From IMG/VR virus record IMGVR_UViG_3300035181_000084, positions 1-27,089 of that record: 27,089 nucleotides of DNA; one strand, 5' to 3'. Positions within the stretch are counted from its first letter, which is position 1, and every line of letters begins with the position of its first letter. The notes beneath the pieces were generated by a model, which was not told the DNA's origin, made no database searches, and was given only the letters and a program-made list of their open reading frames with translations. Both the position numbers and the translations under genes were made by a program. The stretch comes from a virus. Shown one piece after another: positions 13,022 through 21,632 of this stretch.

Positions 13022-14020
13022 TTAATAGCCAATTGCGAACCAAAAAATATTTACTGGGAAATTAGAGATTCCACCATTCACTTGTAGAAATACTCCAATA
13101 CTTGACTGCGAAAGCGAATAAACTTGTGCCCAATAGTCATTATTGGCAGCCCCTGATGATATTAAGACTGTCGCGCTGGCATTTAAGCACACATTTGGGA
13201 AAGCTATGGGGAACGTAACTGTTTGTCCTGATTCACTGCTAAAAGATGCACTCTTACCCCACTGTATAATCAGACCACTAGGAAGTTTTTGATAACCACT
13301 GCTAGTTAATGAGTTGCTGAAGTTTTGCATAGCCTGGCCAACTCCAACTGGCTGCACCAGCGTAGGACTAGACCAACCAGTACCGCTAATCCATGTAGCG
13401 TCAACACGTCCGATAATCCGATACTGAGATGCTGTAGTAATTGCTGTCGTTGAGTACCACGCATTATTAGCCGTTGAGCCTGCGCCGATTGCAGTAGTGG
13501 TAATCAGATTAGTTTCATCTAGTTGTAATCCGCCAGATAGATTACAAACAGCTAATTGCGGATTACCTGCATTGTAAACAATTGCATAAATTAGAGATGT
13601 GGCTACTGCTGTGGTTGCACCTAATGACGCAGCAGCACTGTTCATTACCAGAGTTAATGCAGAGGTTATAGTATACTCAACAGGAGTACCAGTAGTTAAC
13701 ACAGCATTACGAAAATCTACTTTACCAGTTCCAAGTGTTGCGGATATTAGAGCTGATGCAGTTGATGCGGTGAAGTTCGGCATCGAGCTGGAATATCTTG
13801 TGTCAGCTTGACCTAAATTAACTACCTGACCAGTTGCAGTTGCGGCAGATACATTTAGTCCCCCACCTGTATCTATAGTGAATATATCCTGACTAGTGGC
13901 TCCAGCATTCCCACGAGCTAACTTAGCAGTGCCATCCACGTTTGTTTGAAGTACAAAGTTCTGTGTAGCTGTTGCACTATCACCGAGCTGTACTTGATTT
14001 ACTTTTATTTGTCCTGACAT
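13022..14020 (-). CDS. Tail fibre adhesin (second pair), Gp53-like C-terminal tip
   Basis: A 332-residue protein. The N-terminus, MSGQIKVNQVQLGDSATATQ followed by NVDGTAKLARG, is the common attachment segment of phage fibres. Residues 61-225 are the body shared with the adhesin at 11501-12457. The tip (about 235-332) has SSGYQKLPSGLIIQWG, TVTFPIAFPNV and the closing NIFWFAIGY, a textbook Gp53-like tail fibre C-terminal domain. GGGGA lies 9 nt before the ATG. It is the best preserved of the three adhesins, and its tip differs almost entirely from that of the third. Confidence 0.88.
   Translation of the reverse strand: MSGQIKVNQVQLGDSATATQNFVLQTNVDGTAKLARGNAGATSQDIFTIDTGGGLNVSAATATGQVVNLGQADTRYSSSMPNFTASTASALISATLGTGKVDFRNAVLTTGTPVEYTITSALTLVMNSAAASLGATTAVATSLIYAIVYNAGNPQLAVCNLSGGLQLDETNLITTTAIGAGSTANNAWYSTTAITTASQYRIIGRVDATWISGTGWSSPTLVQPVGVGQAMQNFSNSLTSSGYQKLPSGLIIQWGKSASFSSESGQTVTFPIAFPNVCLNASATVLISSGAANNDYWAQVYSLSQSSIGVFLQVNGGISNFPVNIFWFAIGY
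13346..13840 (-). repeat. Fibre-body duplication, copy B
   Basis: This block encodes residues 61-225 of the second adhesin and matches 11843-12337. The shared block is flanked on both sides by unrelated or only distantly related sequence, so the body has been duplicated or converted as a unit. Confidence 0.9.
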
Positions 14021-14037
14021 TTATTATATTCCCCTAA

Positions 14038-14529
14038 TCACCAAACTATTTTAGTCACGGCTGAAACGGTAGTTGCTGCACGTATTGCGGCTTTCTGCGT
14101 TTGCTTGTGGACGAATAGCGCATTTACGTTAGCCACACCAGTCGCAAATAATCCTTGGAGTTGTAACAGCGTCATTGTTACTGGCTGATTGTTTACATCG
14201 TACCAGGCAAAGTTTGCTGGTACTGTTCCACCTGTTGCAACAATAGCTTGCAACCCTGTGATTGCACGGTTCATCAAATCCTGACTATCTTTGTCCGCTT
14301 GAAATGTCGTGTTCATATACGCTACTGGCTGCTGCATTGCTGTGTCGTATGCACTGTCAATTACGGCCAGTTGCGTTTGCTGTGCTGCTGCTAACAACTG
14401 CGCTGCCGTGGGTGCAGGGAGGGTGTACGGCTGCAAAGTGGCTGGCGTGTTGGGAAACGCGTGAATATCCGTCACGTCGTCTTCAAATTGCCAGATATTG
14501 CCTGTTATGCTGTCTTTAAATGTTTGCAT
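14038..14529 (-). CDS. Tail fibre assembly chaperone, DUF4376-like (first pair)
   Basis: I choose the ATG at 14529 (MQTFKDSITGNIWQFEDDV), behind AAGGA, because a longer form starting at 14556 would overlap the preceding fibre gene and has no ribosome site. The N-terminal segment is short. The DUF4376 domain runs from AAQQTQLAVIDSAYDTAMQQ through TTFQADKDSQDLMNRAI and PANFAWYDVNNQPVTMTLLQ to HKQTQKAAIRAATTVSAVTKIVW. Its C-terminal half is close to the second chaperone, showing common origin. It should serve the short fibre protein at 14538-14981. Confidence 0.85.
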   Translation of the reverse strand: MQTFKDSITGNIWQFEDDVTDIHAFPNTPATLQPYTLPAPTAAQLLAAAQQTQLAVIDSAYDTAMQQPVAYMNTTFQADKDSQDLMNRAITGLQAIVATGGTVPANFAWYDVNNQPVTMTLLQLQGLFATGVANVNALFVHKQTQKAAIRAATTVSAVTKIVW

Positions 14530-14537
14530 GATTTTCC

Positions 14538-14981
14538 TTAGAGTATTTCTTGCCATGTGTTTAATGTTATGGTTCCCAAGTTACCACCAGCGACATAAGT
14601 AGCACCTGGCGGGACTATCCATATGCTGCCAACACCACCATTAGCCGTGAACGCAGAAGCCCCATAGACGAGAATGCCGTTAATTGTTAGCGTCGCAGTA
14701 AACGACGGACTAGACGACGACATATCAATATAAACAACGCGAGATTTTGATGTGCTGTTAGTGTATGTGATGCCAAGTGCCCTAGTTGGCGCTTGTAAAG
14801 TCTGCCCAATGCCAAAAGCCTGCCCCACATTTATGGCATCTGTATCCGCAACACCTGCTGCGACAGAAAATTTGTTGGCTGTGTTTCCTAGTAAGGCTGC
14901 ATAACGCGCGTCAAAAGCAGTTGAATCACCAATGCCTGTTACCTGACTTACCCCCGTTGTTCCATTTACTTGTACGCTCAT
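14538..14981 (-). CDS. Short tail fibre protein (first pair)
   Basis: I start it at the ATG at 14981 (MSVQVNGTTGVSQ), which shares one base with the stop of the preceding gene (TAATG) and has GGAG 9 nt upstream. The 146 residues begin like a fibre (GDSTAFDARYAALLGNTANK) and end in a compact beta domain (RVVYIDMSSSSPSFTATLTI, GSIWIVPPGATYVAGGNLG, TLNTWQEIL) like small receptor-binding tips. It has no repeated body domain. It may be a fibre tip or an alternative adhesin attached to the same adaptor; its chaperone follows. Confidence 0.75.
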   Translation of the reverse strand: MSVQVNGTTGVSQVTGIGDSTAFDARYAALLGNTANKFSVAAGVADTDAINVGQAFGIGQTLQAPTRALGITYTNSTSKSRVVYIDMSSSSPSFTATLTINGILVYGASAFTANGGVGSIWIVPPGATYVAGGNLGTITLNTWQEIL

Positions 14982-16060
14982 TATACAATACTCCATGTTG
15001 CGCCAGAAGGTACGGTAACTGTTACCCCTGTATTTATTGTTACTGGTCCAGCAGTCATAGCATTCTTATTAGCTGTCAATGTATAGTTAGCAGTTACCGT
15101 CATGTCATTTTCAAAGAAAACATAGTTGCCAATCGCCCCGGTTGCACCTCCACCCATAGGAGCCCAAGCCGTACCATTCCACCATTCCGTTTGAGTTAAG
15201 TCAGAGTTAGCACGAGTAGCGCCAAAGACGGGAGTGACATCACGTTGAGCTGTTGTACCTGCTGGAAGTAAGGCTGAACCTGTTGCAGAAGTTTCCTGTA
15301 CTGCTTTTGCATCAGCTGCTGCTCTAGTTGCAGACTCGGCTTTGAGTAAGCTAGCAGTATCTTCATATATCTCAAAAGTGTCTCCTACTAACGGAGCAGA
15401 AGGCATCGGAGTGGTCCAGGCTAGCACGTTTGAAGAAGACGTAGTTACCAACCTAGCCATACCTATTAGTGCGCCAGAAGTAAACTGAATTACATACTGG
15501 CCTGGTATTAAACCTACTAATGAAGTCCCAATAGCGGTGGAGGTTATTTGAGTAGTTGTACCTGTTCCAGTTACCGAGCCTACCACCACCACATTTGGAT
15601 GAGTAGAGAACCTCCAGGATGATACACTAGCCTCAAGAGCCAGTATAGGGTTGCCTGAAGTGTCTAAACTATAACAGACACAGGCAGGGAGTTCTAGTAC
15701 ATTAGGGGGTAATAGAGAATCAAGACTAGAAAAGGTTATTAAAGTTCCTGAAGCTGAAACTAGGCTATTTAACGTAGCTGCTGTTAGTCTACTCTCTACT
15801 GCTGCACCTACTGCAAAAGAAGCGGGTACCGTACCTTCCATACCTCTAGTATCTAAAGTAAGAGTGTCCCCGCTTCTAGAAGTACAGCGGACAATCTCTA
15901 CTACCCCCCCTAGTTCTAAAGTAACTATAAAGTATTCTTGTCCAGGAACTGGAAACGGGAAGCTTCCACCTGTCCCTGTGGCGACAGTGATAGCCATATC
16001 CGTAGAGGCTATAGATATTGCGGCGGTCGTTTTAGCGTTATTTATAAATAATTGTTTCAT
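14981..16060 (-). CDS. Proximal tail fibre / baseplate adaptor protein (359 aa)
   Basis: The N-terminal domain (residues 1-110: NNAKTTAAISIASTDMAITV, then SFPFPVPGQEYFIVTLEL, VEIVRCTSRSGDTLTLDTRG) is the usual baseplate-attachment domain of phage fibres. The middle has GTSLVGLIPGQYVIQFTSGA and an Ala-rich helix ESATRAAADAKAVQET. Then comes WWNGTAWAPMGGGATGAIGN, a common hinge, and a C-terminal FFENDMTVTANYTLTANKNA strand domain. It heads the fibre cluster and probably links the adhesins to the baseplate. The ATG is preceded by AAGAG, and TTAAAATA lies 8 nt upstream of the start. Confidence 0.8.
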   Translation of the reverse strand: MKQLFINNAKTTAAISIASTDMAITVATGTGGSFPFPVPGQEYFIVTLELGGVVEIVRCTSRSGDTLTLDTRGMEGTVPASFAVGAAVESRLTAATLNSLVSASGTLITFSSLDSLLPPNVLELPACVCYSLDTSGNPILALEASVSSWRFSTHPNVVVVGSVTGTGTTTQITSTAIGTSLVGLIPGQYVIQFTSGALIGMARLVTTSSSNVLAWTTPMPSAPLVGDTFEIYEDTASLLKAESATRAAADAKAVQETSATGSALLPAGTTAQRDVTPVFGATRANSDLTQTEWWNGTAWAPMGGGATGAIGNYVFFENDMTVTANYTLTANKNAMTAGPVTINTGVTVTVPSGATWSIV

Positions 16061-16068
16061 AGTACTCT

Positions 16069-16076
16069 TATTTTAA
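16069..16076 (-). promoter_or_regulatory. TTAAAATA element, candidate late promoter of the fibre cluster
   Basis: The minus strand reads TTAAAATA followed by 8 nt to the ATG at 16060, in a 49-bp gap between genes. The downstream AGAG gives this gene a weak ribosome site, unlike 6115 and 22904. The position marks the change from baseplate to fibre genes. Confidence 0.45.
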
Positions 16077-16109
16077 GGTGCTTGTTGTAGTATTCTAAAG
16101 CAAAACCCA

Positions 16110-16472
16110 TTAGGTTATTTGTACAATCCTAGAGGTTGTCTGAGCTGCTTTAAATGCCGTGCTCAAATTCTGAACAGAGGTTATAAGTATAGTTATTACT
16201 GAGTTTACGTCGACTGAAAGAGGAACGGGTATTATAGCTTGTGAATATCTGACATACCCATTTCCAAATACAGGTACTGCGGCACCAGTCCACACTTGTA
16301 ATCTCGGTAAGTCCAAAATAGACACTACTCCAAAATAGTCTCCAAGCGTCGTTGTCCCTGTATTGGTATACGTAAAAATGTCAGCTGGGAGAATACTGCC
16401 TGCTGCTAGAGACGCGGTAATTATATAGCCAGCATCTGTTAATTGTGTATTTATCTGTAAGCTACTTGCCAT
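16110..16472 (-). CDS. Small baseplate/fibre-associated protein (120 aa), unknown function
   Basis: Beta-rich and soluble: MASSLQINTQLTDAGYIITA, then DIFTYTNTGTTTLGDYFGVV, RLQVWTGAAVPVFGNGYVRYSQ and a final NLSTAFKAAQTTSRIVQIT. The ATG overlaps the stop of the preceding gene as TAATG. It sits between a conserved wedge-type gene and the fibre adaptor, so a fibre-attachment or wedge accessory role is inferred. I recognise no family. A 4-bp AACC/GGTT stem just after the stop is too weak to call a terminator. Confidence 0.65.
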   Translation of the reverse strand: MASSLQINTQLTDAGYIITASLAAGSILPADIFTYTNTGTTTLGDYFGVVSILDLPRLQVWTGAAVPVFGNGYVRYSQAIIPVPLSVDVNSVITILITSVQNLSTAFKAAQTTSRIVQIT

Positions 16473-16960
16473 TATGCGTACTTAATCGTCCATTCAAAGT
16501 GAATCGAGAACTCCGAAGTCTTAGGTATTGCAGGGAAGTTCTTTACGTTAAAGATTAACCCTGATGCTTTAAATAATCCAGCTTCTGTTATCAACGAGCC
16601 GTTAGCAGAAGACTGATCCACGTCAGCCAAGTATGTCACAGAGACATCTGAAGTACCTAGAATATAAGTTGTTGCCACAGAGTACACTTGGGTTATAAGC
16701 CCTGTTTGATTAGGATCCTCTTGTTTAGGGTATAATCCTTGAGGGTCAATCGCTCCACCAGTACCTACTCTAAACTGAGTAATAGGATCTGAGACTACTC
16801 CTGATAAGTATAGTACAGAAAGCAGGGCCTGTTTAGCAGGAGTTGTTATTAAGTTCTTCTCTTCAAAAAGCTTGTCTACTCTACCATCTTCATATATTGC
16901 GAAAGCGGCTAACGTACCTATTGGATATACTTGTTCTCTAGCACTAGTGTTTAATATCAT
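16472..16960 (-). CDS. Conserved baseplate-region protein (162 aa)
   Basis: The C-terminal half, GSLITEAGLFKASG followed by IFNVKNFPAIPKTSEFSIHF and EWTIKYA, is the hallmark of a conserved phage baseplate/fibre-region family in which LF...FPAIPKT is the most constant part. The N-terminal half has YEDGRVDKLFEEKNLITTPA and FRVGTGGAIDPQG. It has no membrane segment. Genes on both sides overlap it by one base (TAATG), indicating co-translation. It probably bridges the large baseplate wedge protein and the fibres. The specific structural role is inferred. Confidence 0.75.
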   Translation of the reverse strand: MILNTSAREQVYPIGTLAAFAIYEDGRVDKLFEEKNLITTPAKQALLSVLYLSGVVSDPITQFRVGTGGAIDPQGLYPKQEDPNQTGLITQVYSVATTYILGTSDVSVTYLADVDQSSANGSLITEAGLFKASGLIFNVKNFPAIPKTSEFSIHFEWTIKYA

Positions 16961-19158
16961 TATACGACTTCTTTTCTTAATATCAAGGTGGATCCTGCTC
17001 TATTCAAGGGTACTGCTGTGTTAACGTTATCCGTATAAGTAACGGTTATGCCAGTATCCGGTATTGATTCGTTTATGGCAGATGTATTTATCCCGCCTTC
17101 TGTACTATAGTTTAAGGTATCATTTGCACCACGAATCATGTACGCAGGACAGTCTGACGCTGCCATGCCCCGCATCATAGGAGCTGTTATATTTATTACT
17201 AAAGTATCTGAATCTTCTAACACAAAAAAGTTTGGAATTATATCAGAATCATTAGAAGTAATCCAGTATACTCCATAAGTATCCTCATACACTCGTACTA
17301 CTAGTAAATAATCAGTGCGCTTTAAATCAGTGACTAAGGGAGTATACGTAGTGTACCCAGGTTTGGGCATAAAGGGTCCTAAGTATAATGTTCCTGTTCT
17401 AACAAATAAGGTATTAAAGTTTGCAACTAATGCAGAAAAGAAATCTGTATTATAGGTAGAGTTTAGGGATGTGTAATTTATAGATTCAGAGTTTACAGAT
17501 CCATCGCTAGCTACCGGTTTAAATATAGTGAAGGAATCCGAAGCAGGAATCGTAAAATTTATAAGATTTAATCTAGCCTGTAATTCTGCCCCTGTTGTTG
17601 CGTACAAAGGTACCGCTCTAAGATTCTCATTAGCGTAAGTAGCTTGCGAGTATGGGATATAGCCTTGTCCGGAAATGTCAGTGTGTATTGCATTCCTGGA
17701 AAATACCATCTTATCCCTGTTTATTCTTACTTCAGAGAATCTGTTGAACGTAGCATTCAGCCACCCAAGCTCTACATCAGTCTCAGTTCTAAGCTGTTTA
17801 TTAACATCCACAAACCCTCTAACAAAGCCACCATCTATAGGCATTGGATATGAAGAGATGGGGCTGATATACCCAATAAGCTCTCCTACTTCTGTAGATA
17901 TATTACAGCGTATGAAGTTACCACACCCTCTGAAAATAGGAGAACTAGATCCTCTAGAAAATCTATGAACTGGAACAGATAAACCTTCACAAGCAGGCTT
18001 GTCTCTGCGCTGTGTAAGAGAAGATTCAGATAAAGTAAGTACCTCATCTGGAATAGGTACAGACCATATATATATTGGAGTGGTGTGAGTCGGCTTTATT
18101 CTATTAATTATAGAAGATATTTGCTCAAAATACTGTATGTTTTTGAAGTCTGCAACCTTGACGTTGACTAAAAAGGAATGTTTACTTAAGTAAGTACGCA
18201 TTACATAGTCGGCGTAAGAACCCGCAGATGCATATCTGTTGTCTTGACCATCCGGGATATAAGGTAGAATAGATGGAGGTATTTGTAAGTTTATCCACCA
18301 TTCCCCATCGTTAATGTAATCTTTTACTTCTATCCAAAAGGCCAGTTCCTGAGATAAGCTAAGCACCTCACCAACAATAACAGTAGGGGTTAACCCGTAA
18401 GGAATCAGATACGAATTAGTATCCGTAGATACTAGCCATTGGTCTGTATCCAGGTACTTTCGTATATCTAATACCGTCTCTACACCACGAGCTAAAGGTA
18501 TCCCTAAAGCTAGGTTTAAACCTTTGCGAATCTTATCTAAGTCTGGCCCGTTTATATATAAGTAATATAGTCCATACACGAAGTTCTTAAAGTTATCAGA
18601 AGACACTTCTGGTGTAACTTGAATAAGCTTGGCATAGTAGTCCGATACTAACTGCTCATCTACTTGGGCGTCAGCAACCCATAATGCATACTGTTTTGCA
18701 CCAGAAGCTAACCCTCTAGAAGGGAATCCAATCTTTGATATGTCTGAGTACAGGGAAAGCTGAGTACCGTCTGGAGATATGTTGTAGTGAACTCCCTCTT
18801 CTAAAGTGGAGGTTGGTAGGAACGGACGATTAGAAATATATCTACTAGATAATATCTTGTCTGAGATATAAAAAGTATTAGTTGTACCTGGAACAGCATC
18901 AATATCTGAGACCAGTAAAAGCTTAGTCTGGTACCCTATAGTAGATTGTATATTCTCCAAGCTAAGTGTGCTGGTAAGCTGTAAGAACTTGCTATACACG
19001 TCAGAACACTGGTATGACGTAGCTTCTAGAAGTAGATTTATCTTTTCACTATCTTCAAACATAACAGACCAGAAATCTGACATACCATATAAGTATGCTA
19101 GATTAGAATCTGCTTTTCCTAGGTCAAGCCCCGTTAAGGAGAAGGATGATAATGGCAT
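16960..19158 (-). CDS. Large baseplate wedge protein candidate (732 aa)
   Basis: The gene begins 3 nt after the stop of the baseplate J-like gene, with AGGTAG as ribosome site. The N-terminal 200 residues are helical and Tyr/Ser-rich (LGKADSNLAYLYGMSDFWSV, YSKFLQLTSTLSLENIQSTI). Later parts are mixed (LGIPLARGVETVLDIRKYL, WWINLQIPPSILPYIPDGQD, DFKNIQYFEQISSIINRIKP). The C-terminal 300 residues are beta-rich with several aromatic strands. The placement directly after a gpJ/gp6-type protein is where other myoviruses encode a second large wedge subunit (T4 gp7-like position). I cannot show homology to a named family from sequence alone, so the call rests on size and context. Confidence 0.7.
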   Translation of the reverse strand: MPLSSFSLTGLDLGKADSNLAYLYGMSDFWSVMFEDSEKINLLLEATSYQCSDVYSKFLQLTSTLSLENIQSTIGYQTKLLLVSDIDAVPGTTNTFYISDKILSSRYISNRPFLPTSTLEEGVHYNISPDGTQLSLYSDISKIGFPSRGLASGAKQYALWVADAQVDEQLVSDYYAKLIQVTPEVSSDNFKNFVYGLYYLYINGPDLDKIRKGLNLALGIPLARGVETVLDIRKYLDTDQWLVSTDTNSYLIPYGLTPTVIVGEVLSLSQELAFWIEVKDYINDGEWWINLQIPPSILPYIPDGQDNRYASAGSYADYVMRTYLSKHSFLVNVKVADFKNIQYFEQISSIINRIKPTHTTPIYIWSVPIPDEVLTLSESSLTQRRDKPACEGLSVPVHRFSRGSSSPIFRGCGNFIRCNISTEVGELIGYISPISSYPMPIDGGFVRGFVDVNKQLRTETDVELGWLNATFNRFSEVRINRDKMVFSRNAIHTDISGQGYIPYSQATYANENLRAVPLYATTGAELQARLNLINFTIPASDSFTIFKPVASDGSVNSESINYTSLNSTYNTDFFSALVANFNTLFVRTGTLYLGPFMPKPGYTTYTPLVTDLKRTDYLLVVRVYEDTYGVYWITSNDSDIIPNFFVLEDSDTLVINITAPMMRGMAASDCPAYMIRGANDTLNYSTEGGINTSAINESIPDTGITVTYTDNVNTAVPLNRAGSTLILRKEVV

Positions 19159-19161
19159 TTG

Positions 19162-21105
19162 TTAAACTACCTGGTTGTTTGTTACTAGGCTATTTAGTAA
19201 GAAAATAGAAGTTCTATCTGCAGGGTCTAAATAATCTGTTATTGTACCTGTTACTGGTGGCAGTAGATCTCTTGTGTACTGATTATAGGTTATTAGCACA
19301 GGGGTCTTAATCGTAGCAATACCTGCGGCATACAGCATAGCTAGTAAGTCAGCCATTATAAATATCTGTCCTGGCTTTAATCCTGCTAAGTATGTGTGTA
19401 AGGTAGTTGTACAAATCACTGGATCTGGTGCTGGGCCATTATAAGCAGTTATTGTAACATCTAGCCTATACATGTTAAAACCTCTTACTAATAAGTCTGC
19501 ACAGATAACTCTATTAGCCGGATCTTCTAAATAAGTCTGGAAGCTTTCTAAGTAATCGTAGTATTTAATAGTGAAACTGGCAGTCTTAGAAGAGTTACCA
19601 ACCCCCATAGAAATACTAAGGGATTGTCTTCCACTGAATCCCACATCAAGTATAGGATTTACTGAGGTGGCTATGATAACTCCAGTAGCGGGAGAGGTTA
19701 ACCCAGAGGCCACTGTAAAAGAGAACGTATCCTTTGTAGTAGCAGTAACAAGAAAGTTCCCATTGTATTCGCTCGGCGTACTACCAGAGATAGTCACGTA
19801 TCTACCTACGGGTATACCGTGGTTAGCCAAGGTAGCCGTGGATACTCCTGAAGAGCTAGACAAAGAGGTTAATGCCCTACTTATAACATTTGGGTTACTT
19901 ATAGTAAATGGTGTATCTATAGTTGCAGACAAAACTCCTGTTGCCGGAGAGGTTAGCGGCCCAACTACTGCATAAGTAAAGGTATTAGCATCTACTACCG
20001 TTATTGCAGCGGTTACATTATACCCTGCTACGTCTGCTCCAGATATAGTAACGCTCTGGCCGTTGAGGTAACCATGACTTGGTAAGATAACTGTTGCTAT
20101 ATTGCCAGAGCTGGTTATAGAACCTACAGAAGAAGAGACTGTTAGAGGTATAGTGTCAGCTACGCTAGACCCAGGAACAGTGCTTCTAGCTATAGAATAG
20201 ATAGGACCTGTTGCTAGTATATTGCCTGAGGTATCGGCGGTTAACTGTACTATAGTAGAAGATAGAGGAGTGTTACAATATACATCTGCCATACCACCTG
20301 TGTGTAATAACACTGGGGTCGCCATTCCTGGCACAGATACATCTACCATATCTCTTATCATCTCTGGATCGCCAAATCCTATTGGAGAAATATCAGTAAC
20401 GGTACTAAATGTAGCTTCTAAGTTAGAAACGATAGAAGGAACGTTTATTAAATTACGAGTTGATATAGCCGTACCTGCCCTAGTAATAAACTGAGTATTA
20501 GTCTCAGTATCATTAGCTGATTGAGATAAATAGTTAATCTCCGCACGTAAAAAATAAGGGTCAAAGTTAGAGAAGTATAACAAGCTACCAGAAGAGATGT
20601 TGTAGGAAGCCCCTGATTGCTCCGCTACGAGGTTTAAATCAATATAGTACTCATTGGTATAGGCGTCAAACGTTAACGCAGTAGAGGACAGGGAGACAGA
20701 GCTGGAGGGGTAGAACTTTAAGGAGTTATCCGTAGAAAAGAAGGTATTAGTACTAATACTTACACTCTTCTGTCTTGCAAAGAATAATCTAGCACTTATA
20801 ACTGCGTTAGTACCTTGCTTACGAGTCATAAACCAGTTAGACATAATTCCATCTAAGAAGTCTGTGGGGCTAGTATCATTTATTCCTTGTATAGTATTCT
20901 GGGCGAAGTAGTAGGCAGTGCCCTTATTAAGAATGGCCATAAGGGTTGCAGTTGGACGCAGCACTAAGTCACGAATAGCCGTACCTTCTCGAAGATCCAA
21001 GTCTGGATATTGAGCTTGCAGTATCTGTTGAGCAAATAACTCTGCTTCTAGAATCTCGTTAGCGGTAGGCTGTATGCCTGGTAAAACTTCGTATAAACTA
21101 CTCAT
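19162..21105 (-). CDS. Baseplate J-like / T4 gp6-type wedge protein with inserted beta repeats
   Basis: Residues 1-260 fit the baseplate J family: EILEAELFAQQILQAQYPDL, DLREGTAIRDLVLRPTATLM, then the typical TDFLDGIMSNWFMTRKQGT, AEQSGASYNISSGSL and NDTETNTQFITRAGTAISTR. The C-terminal third (about 485-647) has DVTITAYNGPAPDPVICTTT and GLKPGQIFIMADLLAMLYAA, as in gpJ-like proteins. Between them lie two tandem beta domains (about 326-394 and 413-480), each with an HG...VTISG...YN...F-T...LTSPATG pattern. Such domains are normally found in fibres and adhesins. The protein should form the inner wedge of the baseplate. AGGG stands 9 nt before the ATG. Confidence 0.88.
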   Translation of the reverse strand: MSSLYEVLPGIQPTANEILEAELFAQQILQAQYPDLDLREGTAIRDLVLRPTATLMAILNKGTAYYFAQNTIQGINDTSPTDFLDGIMSNWFMTRKQGTNAVISARLFFARQKSVSISTNTFFSTDNSLKFYPSSSVSLSSTALTFDAYTNEYYIDLNLVAEQSGASYNISSGSLLYFSNFDPYFLRAEINYLSQSANDTETNTQFITRAGTAISTRNLINVPSIVSNLEATFSTVTDISPIGFGDPEMIRDMVDVSVPGMATPVLLHTGGMADVYCNTPLSSTIVQLTADTSGNILATGPIYSIARSTVPGSSVADTIPLTVSSSVGSITSSGNIATVILPSHGYLNGQSVTISGADVAGYNVTAAITVVDANTFTYAVVGPLTSPATGVLSATIDTPFTISNPNVISRALTSLSSSSGVSTATLANHGIPVGRYVTISGSTPSEYNGNFLVTATTKDTFSFTVASGLTSPATGVIIATSVNPILDVGFSGRQSLSISMGVGNSSKTASFTIKYYDYLESFQTYLEDPANRVICADLLVRGFNMYRLDVTITAYNGPAPDPVICTTTLHTYLAGLKPGQIFIMADLLAMLYAAGIATIKTPVLITYNQYTRDLLPPVTGTITDYLDPADRTSIFLLNSLVTNNQVV

Positions 21106-21128
21106 TCATATACCCTAGTGGTTGTGTG

Positions 21129-21632
21129 TTAGCCGTTTTTAGACATAGCCATATCTAGCTGAGGGAAAGGTACAGATACGGATGCTTCTGCTCCGGCTAC
21201 AGTTAGCATTCTCATGTATAAAGAAACTGATTCTTTAGAACCGTCTACTCCTAGTACAGAAATACTGGCCAGCATGTTACTCGGATCGCCATCTGTGGTA
21301 TTCAGTATGTACTTTACTTGGCTCTCTGCAGATCTAACTTCAGCTATTAAATTATTATATAAGTCTATGTTAAGCCCTACTCTATTAGCGTTAATAGTGT
21401 AGTCTGTAAAGTTAGTCCCGAGAGTCAGGTATATTAAATCGGATCCTAACCTAGTGAATAGTATTTTAAGAAATAATTGAGCTACTTTCTGTAAGCCGGT
21501 TATTTTTCTAGGAGTGTTATCCAGGCTAAATACAAGCTTACCTTCTGGGAACCCATCCGGGAAAGTTATTAAGAGGACGTCATAGGAGGCCCCTTTTGGT
21601 AAGTTAGCAATAGTACCTAGTCTGTAAGTCAT
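21129..21632 (-). CDS. Baseplate wedge protein, gp25/gpW-like candidate (167 aa)
   Basis: Residues about 47-115 read KVAQLFLKILFTRLGSDLIY, LTLGTNFTDYTINANRVGLN, NNLIAEVRSAESQVKYILN. The ILFT-x-x-GSD...LGTNF step and the following EVRSAE helix fit the gp25/gpW lysozyme-like wedge initiator. A position directly before the J-like gene is the usual gp25 place. It is longer than T4 gp25 (132 aa), with an N-terminal beta part (SYDVLLITFPDGFPEGKLV) and a C-terminal strand SVSVPFPQLDMAMSKNG. The ATG overlaps the preceding stop by one base. The family assignment is moderate. Confidence 0.65.
   Translation of the reverse strand: MTYRLGTIANLPKGASYDVLLITFPDGFPEGKLVFSLDNTPRKITGLQKVAQLFLKILFTRLGSDLIYLTLGTNFTDYTINANRVGLNIDLYNNLIAEVRSAESQVKYILNTTDGDPSNMLASISVLGVDGSKESVSLYMRMLTVAGAEASVSVPFPQLDMAMSKNG

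Noticed and set aside
12479-14055. CTAAAATAGTTTGG shared at the ends of the first two chaperone genes
   Set aside because: It encodes the conserved C-terminal TKIVW and is explained by gene duplication, although it resembles the TTAAAATA box.
16090-16130. Short AACC/GGTT hairpin after the 120-residue gene as a terminator
   Set aside because: The stem is only 4 bp and the following T-run is broken.
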